19,446 bases of DNA from Fluviibacter sp039805725 (GCA_039805725.1 JBDLTT010000018.1:1-19446); one strand, 5' to 3'; numbered from the stretch's first letter, positions 1 through 8,430 are shown. The notes: a model not told the origin generated them from the letters alone. Program-made: numbers and translations.

Positions 1-122
1 GCCAGGTGACGTTCGATATAGGCCGTCATGGCCCGATTGATATGCGGAAAGATGTTTGGCGTTGCGTGGTGCAGGGTGTCGTCGAGATCAAATACCCAGA
101 CCGGAGCACGCCGCGAGCGCAT
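1..122 (-). CDS. HAD-family hydrolase, probable pyrimidine 5'-nucleotidase (N-terminal part only)
   Basis: The first 40 codons of a gene that runs off the left edge. The reading frame starts at an ATG whose A is also the last base of the argB stop (TGATG overlap), so the two are probably translationally coupled. Residues 8-17 read VWVFDLDDTL, the HAD motif I in which the first Asp is the nucleophile and the second the acid/base. The following residues (HHATPNIFPHINRAM) resemble the pyrimidine 5'-nucleotidase subgroup, which in betaproteobacteria commonly sits next to argB. Motifs II-IV lie outside the window, so the substrate is inferred from the N-terminus and the neighbour. Confidence 0.8.
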   Translation of the reverse strand, partial: MRSRRAPVWVFDLDDTLHHATPNIFPHINRAMTAYIERHL

Positions 123-1015
123 CAGCTCGACTTGATCATCGTCCCGACGCCATGCTGCGCCAGGATTTCCAGCAAGAGTGCATGAGGCACGCGACCATCG
201 ATGATATGCACCCCCTTTACACCGTTGCGGGCGGCATCGAGCGCCGACGAAATCTTTGGCAACATCCCCCCGGAGAGCGTGCCGTCAGCCACCATGTTAT
301 CGATGTCGCGCGGTGTCAAGCCGGTGACCAGATTGCCGTCCTTGTCGAGTACGCCCGGGGTGTTGGTCAGCAACACCAGTTTCTCGGCACCCAGTACTTC
401 GGCCATCTTGCCGGCGACGACATCGGCGTTGATATTGTAGGTTTCGCCGTCAGGGCCAAAGCCGATCGGAGCAATGACCGGGATAAAGGCGCCAGACACC
501 AGGTGGTGCACGATCGAGGGGTCGATCTGCTGAATGTCGCCGACCAGGCCGATGTCAATGAGTTCGCTCGGATTGCCCTGCTTGGGTAACATCAGCTTCT
601 TGGCACGAATCAGGCCGGCATCCTTGCCTGTCAGCCCCACCGCGTGGCCACCATTCTGGTTGATCAGGCCGACAATATCCTTGTTGACCTCGCCGCCGAG
701 CACCATTTCAACAATGCGCATAGTTTCGGCATCGGTGACCCGCATGCCCTGAATGAACTCACCCTTTTTGCCGACCTGCGTCAGCATCTGCTCGATCTGC
801 GGGCCGCCACCATGGACCACCACGGGGTTCAGGCCAACCAGCTTGAGTAGCACGACGTCGTTGGCGAACGATTGCTTCAGACGCTCTTCGGTCATGGCGT
901 TGCCGCCGTATTTGACGACGATCGTCTTGCCATGGAAGCGCTTTAGGAAGGGCAGAGCTTCGGCCAGGACTTTGGCTTCGAGTGCGGTGTTTTCAGGAAT
1001 TTGAGCGAGGGGCAT
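122..1015 (-). CDS. argB: acetylglutamate kinase
   Basis: Phosphorylates N-acetyl-L-glutamate with ATP, the second step of arginine synthesis, in the cytoplasm. The 297-residue length is normal. Visible amino-acid-kinase motifs are KYGGNAM (35-41), HGGGPQ (68-73), GLTGKDAGLI in the middle and a late YNINAD segment near the acetylglutamate and ATP sites. About 30 residues precede the KYGGN motif and form a likely amphipathic helix (EAKVLAEALPFLKRF). In the NAGK family this N-terminal extension marks the hexameric, arginine-inhibited type (as in Pseudomonas and Thermotoga) and is absent from the E. coli enzyme, so feedback inhibition by arginine is inferred. The gene overlaps the HAD hydrolase gene by one base. 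A promoter with a palindrome in its spacer lies just upstream. Confidence 0.97.
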   Translation of the reverse strand: MPLAQIPENTALEAKVLAEALPFLKRFHGKTIVVKYGGNAMTEERLKQSFANDVVLLKLVGLNPVVVHGGGPQIEQMLTQVGKKGEFIQGMRVTDAETMRIVEMVLGGEVNKDIVGLINQNGGHAVGLTGKDAGLIRAKKLMLPKQGNPSELIDIGLVGDIQQIDPSIVHHLVSGAFIPVIAPIGFGPDGETYNINADVVAGKMAEVLGAEKLVLLTNTPGVLDKDGNLVTGLTPRDIDNMVADGTLSGGMLPKISSALDAARNGVKGVHIIDGRVPHALLLEILAQHGVGTMIKSS

Positions 1016-1054
1016 AGAAGTTCCGTCGGTCTGAGAGGCGGTCGGTATGCGGCG

Positions 1055-1082
1055 ATTGTAGCGAGCCCACGTGGGATCGCAA
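1055..1082 (-). promoter_or_regulatory. probable argB promoter with an operator-like palindrome in the spacer
   Basis: Read on the minus strand: -35 TTGCGA (1082-1077), 16-bp spacer, -10 TACAAT (1060-1055). Transcription would begin near 1048, about 33 nt before the argB ATG. The spacer holds the perfect palindrome CCCACGTGGG (1066-1075). Outer arms GCGA (1061-1064) and TCGC (1077-1080) extend the dyad to 20 bp with one mismatched pair. A protein bound here would cover both hexamers. An alternative is an RNA hairpin ending the nudB transcript, but no T-run follows. Confidence 0.5.
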
Positions 1083-1092
1083 AGCTGTGTGA

Positions 1093-1548
1093 CTAGGCGA
1101 TTATGGGCGGCAACGCTTTGAGGGCAAGAATTGCCTCGCGATTACTGGTGGAAAAGCAGGCGGCAGCAGCCTCCTCGCAGGCCAACCAGCGCCAGGCACG
1201 ATGCTCAGCGGGTGCGATGGTGATGTTGCAGGTCGTAGGCAGGGAGAGCGAGAAGACGCGTTCGCGATTGTGCGTCACATCGGGTGCGTAGCGATGACGC
1301 CATTCCGGCATAATGGCGTAGATGTTTTCCCCGGGCCAGATACGCAGCTGTTCCGGATGTATCTGCAGGCCCGTTTCTTCATGGACTTCGCGAACGGCCG
1401 TGTCCAGGAAAGGCTCGCCGTCTTCGCGGCTTCCGGTCACCGATTGCCAGTAGCCCGGGTGTTTGGCGCGCTCCAGCAGCAGGATTTGCAGATCCGGCGT
1501 GTGAATGACGACGAGTACCGATTCTGGGCGCTTGTAGGCGGCTGACAT
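1093..1548 (-). CDS. nudB: dihydroneopterin triphosphate diphosphatase (Nudix)
   Basis: A 151-residue Nudix hydrolase. The complete Nudix box spans residues 39-61: G39, E45, then REVHEETGL, which supplies the Mg-binding Glu residues. The N-terminus (KRPESVLVVIHT) and the segment LLLERAKHPGYWQSVTGS match NudB, which releases pyrophosphate from dihydroneopterin triphosphate in folate synthesis. The placement next to aspS and a DUF502 gene agrees with NudB context in betaproteobacteria. It begins 4 bp after the stop of the barstar-like gene, so the two are probably co-transcribed. Substrate assignment rests on similarity and context. Confidence 0.88.
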   Translation of the reverse strand: MSAAYKRPESVLVVIHTPDLQILLLERAKHPGYWQSVTGSREDGEPFLDTAVREVHEETGLQIHPEQLRIWPGENIYAIMPEWRHRYAPDVTHNRERVFSLSLPTTCNITIAPAEHRAWRWLACEEAAAACFSTSNREAILALKALPPIIA

Positions 1549-1552
1549 CGAT

Positions 1553-1996
1553 CTAACCGATCATGGGTAGCAGGGCAATGCCGTCGCCGCGAAGCCCCAG
1601 GAAGGCCCAGAAAGGGGTCTCCTGTTCCTGCCAGTAGTTGCTCGCCGCCTGAAAGGCATCGAGCAGTTTCTGTACGCCTGTCGGATCCGAGGCGATCAGG
1701 TTATCGGCATCCTCCACCAGAATCACGTAGCCATTGGCGGGCAACCACGAGAAATCACACAACATCTCTGACAGATCATCGAGGTGTGCTGCCTCGTGGG
1801 CAGGGCAGGCCGTGGCTCTGGTGAGGAGCGCCATAGCATCGGCCATGCGGGGCGTTTCGGCAAGTTCGACAACAATCAGCTGTAGCTCCGCCTGTGCACA
1901 GGCTTCTGCCAGTACAGTCATCCCGCCGGGCGTCAGATGATAGACACCCGCACGCTCGTAGTCGGCGAGCAGGCGGGCAAAGGCGGCCGGGTTCAC
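1553..1996 (-). CDS. barstar-family protein (ribonuclease-inhibitor fold)
   Basis: A 147-residue protein starting with GTG. The C-terminal half (about 70-140) has a barstar-like pattern: an acidic helix (HLDDLSEMLCDFSWLP), a hydrophobic strand (GYVILVEDADNL), a helix (LLDAFQAASNYWQEQ) and a final strand (FWAFLGL). Barstar inhibits barnase by covering its active site with acidic residues. No ribonuclease toxin gene is visible anywhere in the window, so this is an orphan whose partner is unknown. It lies between aspS (30 bp upstream) and nudB (4 bp downstream) and is probably expressed with them. The start is uncertain because no clear Shine-Dalgarno sequence precedes the GTG. Confidence 0.75.
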   Translation of the reverse strand: MNPAAFARLLADYERAGVYHLTPGGMTVLAEACAQAELQLIVVELAETPRMADAMALLTRATACPAHEAAHLDDLSEMLCDFSWLPANGYVILVEDADNLIASDPTGVQKLLDAFQAASNYWQEQETPFWAFLGLRGDGIALLPMIG

Positions 1997-2026
1997 GGGC
2001 TAGGTGTGCTCGAAAACTTCTGGCGC

Positions 2027-3835
2027 TTAAGCCGGCGCCTTGGTGTCGGCCGATGCCGACTGCGCTGCAGGCTGACGCAAACGGATGTGCAGTTCGCGCA
2101 GTTGCTTTTCGTCCACGGGTGACGGCGCGTCGGTGAGCAGACACTGGGCGCGCTGGGTTTTCGGGAAGGCGATCACGTCGCGGATCGATTCGGCACCGGT
2201 CATCATAGTGACGATGCGATCGAGGCCAAAAGCCAGACCGCCATGCGGTGGCGCGCCGTATTTTAAAGCGTCGAGCAAGAAACCGAACTTGAGTTTCTGT
2301 TCTTCTTCACCGATGCCCAGGGCGCTGAAGACTTTTTCCTGAACGTCCGCACGATGAATACGCACCGAGCCCCCGCCGATTTCCCAGCCATTCAGGGCGA
2401 TGTCATACGCCTTGGCCAGACATTTGCCCGGATCGCTGGCTAGCAGGTCGATGTGCGCATCCTTCGGGCTGGTGAACGGGTGGTGGCAGGCATTCCAGCG
2501 CTTATCGTCTTCGTCGTATTCGAACATCGGGAAGTCGACGATCCAGATCGGCGCCCAGACGGTGCCGTTCATGAAGTTCTTTTCGTGGCCGATCTTGACA
2601 CGCAAGGCGCCCAGCGCATCATTCACGACCTTGGTCGTGTCGGCGCCGAAGAAGATCAGGTCGCCGCTCTGGGCGCCGGTACGCTCCAGAATGGTTTTTA
2701 GTGCCGTTTCGTGCAGGTTCTTCACGATTGGCGACTGTAGACCGGTTTCGTTTGGTTGCGCGGCATCGTTGACTTTGATGTAGGCCAGGCCCTTGGCGCC
2801 GTAGATGCCAACGAATTTGGTGTATTCGTCGATCTCGCCGCGAGTCAGGGAAGCCCCGCCCGGGATGCGCATGGCGGCGACACGGCCACCCGTGGTGGCC
2901 GGACCGCTAAACACCTTGAACGCGACATCGGCAACGGCGTCGGTCATGTCGGTCAGTTCCAGCGTCACACGCATGTCGGGTTTGTCCGAACCAAAACGCG
3001 CCATCGCTTCGGCGTAGGCCATGCGCGGGAACGGATTCGGTAGTTCGACATCCAGCGCGTCTTTGAACACGTAGCGGATCAGACCCTCCATCAGAACCAT
3101 GATCTCTTCTTCGCTCAGGAACGAGGTTTCGATATCCACCTGGGTGAATTCAGGCTGGCGATCGGCGCGGAGATCCTCGTCGCGGAAGCATTTAACGATC
3201 TGGTAGTAGCGGTCGAAGCCGGCCACCATGAGGAGCTGTTTGAAGAGCTGCGGCGACTGCGGTAGCGCGAAGAACTGGCCATCATGCACGCGCGATGGCA
3301 CCAGATAGTCACGGGCGCCTTCGGGCGTCGACTTGGTGAGCATCGGCGTTTCGATATCGATGAATCCATGGTCGTCCAGGTAGCGGCGGAAGGCGCGGGC
3401 TACGCGGTAACGCAGTTGCAGATTTTTCTGCATCGCCGGGCGACGCAGATCCATGACACGATGGGTCAGGCGCACCGTTTCCGACAGATGTTCGTCATCG
3501 ACCTGGAACGGCGGTGTCACGGACGGGTTGAGGACTTCGATCTCGTGGCACAGCACTTCGATGGCGCCAGAGGCCAGCGTCGTGTTCTCGGTGCCGGCTG
3601 GACGCGGGCGCACTTTGCCCGTGATCTTGAGACAGAATTCGCCGCGGACCGATTCGGCGATCTGGAACATTTCCGCACGATCCGGATCGCACACCACCTG
3701 GGCGAGGCCGCTGCGGTCGCGCAGATCGATGAAGATTACGCCACCATGGTCGCGGCGACGATGCGCCCAGCCGCAGAGGGTGACGATCTGTTCATTGAGC
3801 GCAGGGTTGAGGTCGCTACAGTAATGAGTACGCAT
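2027..3835 (-). CDS. aspS: aspartyl-tRNA synthetase, probably non-discriminating (tRNA-Asp/tRNA-Asn)
   Basis: A class II synthetase of 602 residues, the usual bacterial length including the GAD insertion. The N-terminal OB-fold anticodon domain (GWAHRRRDHGGVIF, from residue 22) is followed by the catalytic core with FRDEDLRADRQPEFTQ (motif 2) and GLAFGLDRIV (motif 3) near the C-terminus. His30 and Gly81 align, by my recollection of the Pseudomonas aeruginosa protein, with His31 and Gly82, the residues reported to let that enzyme also charge tRNA-Asn. E. coli has Leu at the first of these positions. This suggests Asp-tRNA-Asn is made and then amidated by GatCAB. The gene lies 30 bp after the DUF502 gene, in a likely operon. 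Confidence 0.97.
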   Translation of the reverse strand: MRTHYCSDLNPALNEQIVTLCGWAHRRRDHGGVIFIDLRDRSGLAQVVCDPDRAEMFQIAESVRGEFCLKITGKVRPRPAGTENTTLASGAIEVLCHEIEVLNPSVTPPFQVDDEHLSETVRLTHRVMDLRRPAMQKNLQLRYRVARAFRRYLDDHGFIDIETPMLTKSTPEGARDYLVPSRVHDGQFFALPQSPQLFKQLLMVAGFDRYYQIVKCFRDEDLRADRQPEFTQVDIETSFLSEEEIMVLMEGLIRYVFKDALDVELPNPFPRMAYAEAMARFGSDKPDMRVTLELTDMTDAVADVAFKVFSGPATTGGRVAAMRIPGGASLTRGEIDEYTKFVGIYGAKGLAYIKVNDAAQPNETGLQSPIVKNLHETALKTILERTGAQSGDLIFFGADTTKVVNDALGALRVKIGHEKNFMNGTVWAPIWIVDFPMFEYDEDDKRWNACHHPFTSPKDAHIDLLASDPGKCLAKAYDIALNGWEIGGGSVRIHRADVQEKVFSALGIGEEEQKLKFGFLLDALKYGAPPHGGLAFGLDRIVTMMTGAESIRDVIAFPKTQRAQCLLTDAPSPVDEKQLRELHIRLRQPAAQSASADTKAPA

Positions 3836-3865
3836 GGGAGTGCTTGCTTTTCTTCAGGGTGGAAA

Positions 3866-4528
3866 TCAGTCGCCGGCGTAGGTGTCGGCGCGCTGGTGGG
3901 TAGCTTCGGCGGAAATGGCTTCCGGGGTTTTGACGGGCAGGGCAGCGGGAGCCACCACACCCATCGAGATAAGGTATTTAAGTGCGTCTTCAACCGACAT
4001 ATCGAGTTCAATGACATCGGCCTTGGGCATCATCAGGAAAAACCCCGAGGTCGGATTGGGCGTTGTGGGCACATACAGGCTGACCATTTCGCCGCTTAGG
4101 TGACCGGCAATTTCACCCCCGGGCGTGCCTGTCAGGAATCCGATCGTCCAGCTGCCCTGACGCGGGTATTGCAGCAGCACGGCCTGGCGGAACGCCTGAC
4201 CAGAGGGCGAAAAGACGGTATCTGAAATCTGTTTGACGCTCTGATAGACGGAACGCACTACCGGAATACGATGCAACAACGCTTCCCACCAGCGCACCAG
4301 GCGTTGGCCGATAAAGTTGGCCGTCAGCAGGCCGGTCAGAAATACGATAACCAGCGTCATCAGAGCGCCCAGGCCGGGGATGTGAAAGCCTAGCAGGTTG
4401 CGCGGCTGCCATTCGGCGGGCAGCAACATGATCGACTGGTCCATCATGCCCAGAATGAACGACAACACCCAGATCGTAATGCCGAGCGGGGCCCAGATGA
4501 GCAGTCCGGTGATGAAGTAACGTTTCAC
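3866..4528 (-). CDS. DUF502 family inner-membrane protein
   Basis: A 220-residue protein starting with GTG. Two strong membrane segments lie near the N-terminus, about residues 4-30 (FITGLLIWAPLGITIWVLSF) and 53-75 (LGALMTLVIVFLTGLLTANF). They are followed by a soluble domain with VRSVYQSVKQISDTVFS and YVPTTPNPTSGFFLMMPKADV, conserved stretches typical of DUF502. The biochemical role of the family is not established. The gene directly precedes aspS, as in many betaproteobacteria. The C-terminal 30 residues are low-complexity and probably disordered. Confidence 0.88.
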   Translation of the reverse strand: MKRYFITGLLIWAPLGITIWVLSFILGMMDQSIMLLPAEWQPRNLLGFHIPGLGALMTLVIVFLTGLLTANFIGQRLVRWWEALLHRIPVVRSVYQSVKQISDTVFSPSGQAFRQAVLLQYPRQGSWTIGFLTGTPGGEIAGHLSGEMVSLYVPTTPNPTSGFFLMMPKADVIELDMSVEDALKYLISMGVVAPAALPVKTPEAISAEATHQRADTYAGD

Positions 4529-4576
4529 GATGGGTTATAGACAGGTTATGGCTTGAAGGAATTTGTCAAACCTTTG

Positions 4577-4582
4577 ATTATA
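4577..4582 (-). promoter_or_regulatory. -10 element for the DUF502-aspS-barstar-nudB transcript
   Basis: A perfect TATAAT on the minus strand, about 49 bp before the DUF502 GTG. It is in the first gap upstream of the cluster, and the genes downstream have only short gaps. No good -35 hexamer is seen 16-18 bp upstream, so the promoter may rely on an activator or be weak. Confidence 0.45.
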
Positions 4583-4643
4583 GCGGACTTCAGGCGAACT
4601 TGGGCGCACCCGGATCCCTCTTTATGGGTGACCTGCCGCTGGG

Positions 4644-5855
4644 TTAGAGGACGGTGCCGAGCTGGAAGATCGGTAAGTACATCGCAATTACCAGACCACC
4701 GATGATGCCTCCGAGCAGGACCATCAGCAGTGGCTCCATCAGGGTGCCGAGTTGCGTGACGGCGTCATTCACTTCCCGGTCGTAGATGTCGGCCACTTTG
4801 TTCAGCATTTCATCCAGGGTTCCTGATTCTTCGCCAATTCCGACCATCTGGACCAGGAGCGGCGAGAACACACTTTGTCGGGCGAGCGCCCGTGAGAGGT
4901 TGTCACCCTGGTTGACTTTCTGGCACAACGCCTGGCTGGCCTGCTGGTACAGGCGATTGCCGGTCGCGTTGCCCGCCGGCGTCAGCGACTCTAACAACGG
5001 AATGCCGGCACCGTAGAGACTGGCCAGGGTTCGGCTCCAACGCGCCAACGCGGCGCGACTGAACAGTGAGCCCAGGATCGGTAGCGTCAACAGCCAACGA
5101 TCAGTAGTCTCCTGCCAGGGTATATTCTTGCGCCACTGATGAATGAGGCCGGCGGCCATGGCCGAACACCCCAACGCCAGGATGGGGCCATAATCGCGGA
5201 GCGCCGCTGACCCATTGATGATGACGCGTGTCGGCAGCGGCAAGGCCGCACCGAAACTGCTGAACGTGTTCTCGAAAGCCGGCACCACGTACACCAGCAT
5301 CAGTATGGTCACGATCGCTGCCACCGATAGGATGGCGATGGGGTAGGTGAGTGCGCTGCGTAATTTGCTGTGGATCGCCAGCATTTTTTCCTGATAATCG
5401 GCGATGCGTGCAAGCATCACATCGAGCAGACCGGATTGTTCGCCGGCGGCGACCAGCGTGCAGGTGAGTTCGTCGAAATTGGCAGGGTGGCGTGTCAGGG
5501 CTGTGGCCAATGAAGCGCCGGTTTGCAGATCCGTGCGGATCTGCAACAGGATCTGGGTCGCCTCCGGCCGTTCCTGACTGCGGGCGATGATATCGAAAGC
5601 CGACAGGATCGGTACCCCAGAGCGGATGAGGGTGGCGAGCTGCCGGAGAAGAAAGGCCACGGTCTTGGCGGGCAGGCGTGTTGCGTGGCGCCGACTCCGA
5701 TCGACCCGTGTGGGTGTAATCCCCTGTTGGCGGAGCGCCATGCGGGCGCGAACCTCGCTGGGTGCCACTAACTCACCGGACAACGTGGCACCATCCGTGC
5801 CGATGCCCGACCATTTGAATCGCACCGCTTTTAGTGACGCACGCTTATCCGCCAT
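4644..5855 (-). CDS. pilC: type IV pilus inner-membrane platform protein
   Basis: A GspF/PilC family protein, the inner-membrane platform against which the pilus ATPases work. The start chosen is the ATG at 5855, 4 bp after the pilB stop, giving 403 residues (typical PilC size). An in-frame start at 5882 inside pilB would add nine residues. The two T2SSF domains are visible: residues about 60-185, ending in the membrane segment TYPIAILSVAAIVTILMLVY, and about 265-385, ending in MEPLLMVLLGGIIGGLVIAM. A middle membrane segment lies between them. No prepilin peptidase gene (pilD) follows, although pilB-pilC-pilD is a common order. Confidence 0.93.
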   Translation of the reverse strand: MADKRASLKAVRFKWSGIGTDGATLSGELVAPSEVRARMALRQQGITPTRVDRSRRHATRLPAKTVAFLLRQLATLIRSGVPILSAFDIIARSQERPEATQILLQIRTDLQTGASLATALTRHPANFDELTCTLVAAGEQSGLLDVMLARIADYQEKMLAIHSKLRSALTYPIAILSVAAIVTILMLVYVVPAFENTFSSFGAALPLPTRVIINGSAALRDYGPILALGCSAMAAGLIHQWRKNIPWQETTDRWLLTLPILGSLFSRAALARWSRTLASLYGAGIPLLESLTPAGNATGNRLYQQASQALCQKVNQGDNLSRALARQSVFSPLLVQMVGIGEESGTLDEMLNKVADIYDREVNDAVTQLGTLMEPLLMVLLGGIIGGLVIAMYLPIFQLGTVL

Positions 5856-5859
5856 CCCA

Positions 5860-7524
5860 TCACCAGGGGTCGGTCGCTGCAAGCACTTCGTCGAGCGATG
5901 TGTCGCCCGCCATGACTTTTGCCAGGCCAGCCTGGCGCAGATCCATCAGGCCTTCTAACCTCGCTTGTGTCGCCATATCCAGCGTACTGCCATTGGCCAG
6001 AATGATGCGTTGCATGGCCTGGCTGACAGGAAGCACCTCGAAAAGCCCCAATCGACCTTTGTAGCCGGTGTGCCCACATTTTTTGCAGCCGACCGGGCGA
6101 TAGAGTTGCCACTGGTTGTTGCTGTACTCTTGAAGTGCGTCATCGCTAAAGCCGGCGGCACGGAGTGCGGCATTCTCGATGGCGTTTTCGTTAGCTTTGC
6201 AGTCACACAGCCGGCGAACCAGACGCTGCGCAACGATCAGTAGCACGCTGCCCGCGACATTAAATGCGGGTAGCCCCAGCTGACGTAAACGTTCCAGGCT
6301 GGCAGGCGCAGAACGCGTATGCAGTGTCGAGAGCAGAAGGTGGCCGGTCTGTGCCGCTTTGACGGCGGTATCGGCGGTTTCGAAATCGCGGATTTCGCCA
6401 ATCATCAGGATGTCAGGATCTTGCCGCATAAATGCACGCAACGCGACCGCGAACGTCAAACCGGTACGTTCGTCGATGTTCACCTGATTGATGCCCGTCA
6501 CGGGAATCTCCACCGGATCTTCGGCGGTTGAAATATTCACACCCGGTTGGTTGAGCTCATTCAGACAGGCATAGAGCGAGACTGTCTTGCCCGAACCCGT
6601 CGGTCCTGTTACGAGAATCATGCCACTAGGCTGACGAATGGCTTGAAGCAGGTGGGCGCGTTGGGCATCGCTCATGCCCAGCTGGTCGATGCTGAGTCGT
6701 GCATTCTGCCGATCCAGGATGCGCAGCACGATCTTTTCACCATAGAGGGTGGGCATGGTGCTGATCCGAAAATCGACTGGTTTACCCTGATCCGTATCGA
6801 TCCGCATCTGGCCATCCTGTGGCAGCCGTTTCTCGGCAATGTTCAGTCGTGATAGCACCTTTAAGCGCGATGCCAGCATGTCGCGGATTTCGGGTGGTGG
6901 CGTTTCTACTGCCTGAAGGAGGCCGTCGATGCGAAACCGAATCCGGTAGTTGGCTTCAAAGGGTTCAAAGTGCACATCCGAGGCATCACGTTCGACCGCT
7001 TCAGAGAGAATCTGTTGTAAAAACTTCACCGCAGGTGCGTCGTCGACGCTCGCGGTATCAACGGTGGGTGTTGGTTTGGCAGCAGCGCTGGTGGCTCCGG
7101 CGCTGGGTAAACTCTTCAGCCGTTCAACGGTGGCTGCGAGAAGTTGGCAATCCGCCACCATCGGTTCAATACCGAGGCCAGATTGAAACCTTGCAAGATT
7201 AATCAATGCATCATCTGTTGGATCCACCATGGCCAACAGCAGTTGCTGACCATTCTGGGCAACCGGTAGATAGCGTGGATCCTGATACAGGGTTGGCGAT
7301 AAACCATGGATCGGTTGTGTTGTTTGCAGCTGAAAAGCATCACAGCGGCTAAAGCCGAAGGTCTGGGCAATGAAATTGGCAACCTCGTCGCTACCCATGA
7401 AGCCGCCCTGTATCAGCTCAAAAGGCAGGCTGGTGTTTTTCTGGGCGCATCGTGATTGGCAACGCGCCATCTCGCCGGCTGAAATCCGCCCGCTATCGAT
7501 CAACGCGCGGGCGAGAGCACTCAT
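5860..7524 (-). CDS. pilB: type IV pilus assembly ATPase
   Basis: The extension motor of the type IV pilus, 554 residues. It has an N-terminal MshEN-like region (about 1-135) and a linker, then the secretion ATPase core with Walker A GPTGSGKT (307-314), Walker B DPDILMIGEIRD (369-380) and His box TGHLLLSTLHT (393-403). The C-terminal Cys cluster that binds zinc in this family is present but unusual: C440 and C442 form C-x-C where C-x-x-C is customary, with C480 and C483 forming the second pair. Its ATG overlaps the ypjD stop (ATGA). The C-terminal metal site and PilC linkage favour PilB over GspE. Confidence 0.93.
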   Translation of the reverse strand: MSALARALIDSGRISAGEMARCQSRCAQKNTSLPFELIQGGFMGSDEVANFIAQTFGFSRCDAFQLQTTQPIHGLSPTLYQDPRYLPVAQNGQQLLLAMVDPTDDALINLARFQSGLGIEPMVADCQLLAATVERLKSLPSAGATSAAAKPTPTVDTASVDDAPAVKFLQQILSEAVERDASDVHFEPFEANYRIRFRIDGLLQAVETPPPEIRDMLASRLKVLSRLNIAEKRLPQDGQMRIDTDQGKPVDFRISTMPTLYGEKIVLRILDRQNARLSIDQLGMSDAQRAHLLQAIRQPSGMILVTGPTGSGKTVSLYACLNELNQPGVNISTAEDPVEIPVTGINQVNIDERTGLTFAVALRAFMRQDPDILMIGEIRDFETADTAVKAAQTGHLLLSTLHTRSAPASLERLRQLGLPAFNVAGSVLLIVAQRLVRRLCDCKANENAIENAALRAAGFSDDALQEYSNNQWQLYRPVGCKKCGHTGYKGRLGLFEVLPVSQAMQRIILANGSTLDMATQARLEGLMDLRQAGLAKVMAGDTSLDEVLAATDPW

Positions 7525-8423
7525 AGGCTACGGTCGAGCAATACTTCCAGGACAAACCGGCTGCCCACGTAGGCGAGGAGCAACGAAACGAACCCGGCTA
7601 TGGTCCAGCCTGTGGCTTTGCGACCGCGCCACCCGCGTAAGTGGCGGCCAAGCAGAAGGCCGCCAAAGATGAGCCACGACAGGAAGGCAAAGATGGTCTT
7701 GTGATCACCGCGAATCCACTGGCCGTAAAACTGTTCTGATACCAGCAGGCCGGTTGCGAGCGACGCGGTTAAGAGGAGAAATGCGATCGCCAGCATCCGG
7801 AATAGCAGATTTTCCATGCGCAGTAGCGGTGGAAAACGGCGCTCGGCAGTCAGACGCTGCGGGTGGTGCAGGTCACGCTCGGCAACCCACAGCAGGCATG
7901 CCTGCAGCGTGGCTAGCAGAAAGACGCCGTAGGCCAGCATCGCCAGAATAAAGTGCACACGGAATAACAGCGAATCAATGTGCACCAACGGGTGGTCGAC
8001 CGGAAAGATCAGCGGAAGCAGCACGCCGGCGGTCGTTGTTGGCAGAATCAGTCCTAGTAAACCGCGTTGGCGGTAGGCGAGACTTTCGAAGCCATGGAGT
8101 ACCACGGCTAGCCAGAGAATGACCGAGATCGCCAGCGCGAACGAGAAGCGGACGGTGCCGCCGCCAAACATATCGAAATAGAGGCCACCGGCATGGGTTG
8201 CCAGGGCAAAGCCAAGCAAGGCCGGAGCAACGCCGGCGGTCGGCGTGGTGTCTTGCTTTCTACCGGCGCCCAGCGTGGCCTGTGCCAGACGTGCGCCCGA
8301 TTGGGTGGCGACCTGGCGCAGCACCTGCCAGCTCAGAAAACCATAGGCGATGGCCGAAGCCACAGTGAGTAGGCTGGCCAGAGATACGGGAAATAGAAAA
8401 GGAAGGGATACAATCGGGGACAT
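7521..8423 (-). CDS. ypjD: CcsA/YpjD-like cytochrome c assembly membrane protein
   Basis: A 300-residue multi-pass membrane protein with about eight hydrophobic segments. I chose the ATG at 8423: residues upstream in the same frame lie antisense to ffh and look non-coding. The family's marks are visible: a leading segment FLFPVSLASLLTVASAIAYG, HGFESLA, DHPLVHIDSLLFRVHFILAMLAYGVF, and the C-terminal FYGQWIRGDHKTIFAFLSWLIF with the conserved His before the last helices. CcsA proteins handle haem for cytochrome c maturation. The exact role of the YpjD subgroup next to ffh is not settled. It is divergent from ffh and overlaps pilB by 4 bp. Confidence 0.85.
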   Translation of the reverse strand: MSPIVSLPFLFPVSLASLLTVASAIAYGFLSWQVLRQVATQSGARLAQATLGAGRKQDTTPTAGVAPALLGFALATHAGGLYFDMFGGGTVRFSFALAISVILWLAVVLHGFESLAYRQRGLLGLILPTTTAGVLLPLIFPVDHPLVHIDSLLFRVHFILAMLAYGVFLLATLQACLLWVAERDLHHPQRLTAERRFPPLLRMENLLFRMLAIAFLLLTASLATGLLVSEQFYGQWIRGDHKTIFAFLSWLIFGGLLLGRHLRGWRGRKATGWTIAGFVSLLLAYVGSRFVLEVLLDRSL

Positions 8424-8430
8424 AGCCCCA

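Noticed and set aside
3284..4099. Long plus-strand open frame (271 codons) opposite aspS and the DUF502 gene
   Set aside because: It is antisense to two well-recognised genes, is rich in His/Arg/Asp as expected for a complement of G+C-rich coding DNA, and has no family resemblance.
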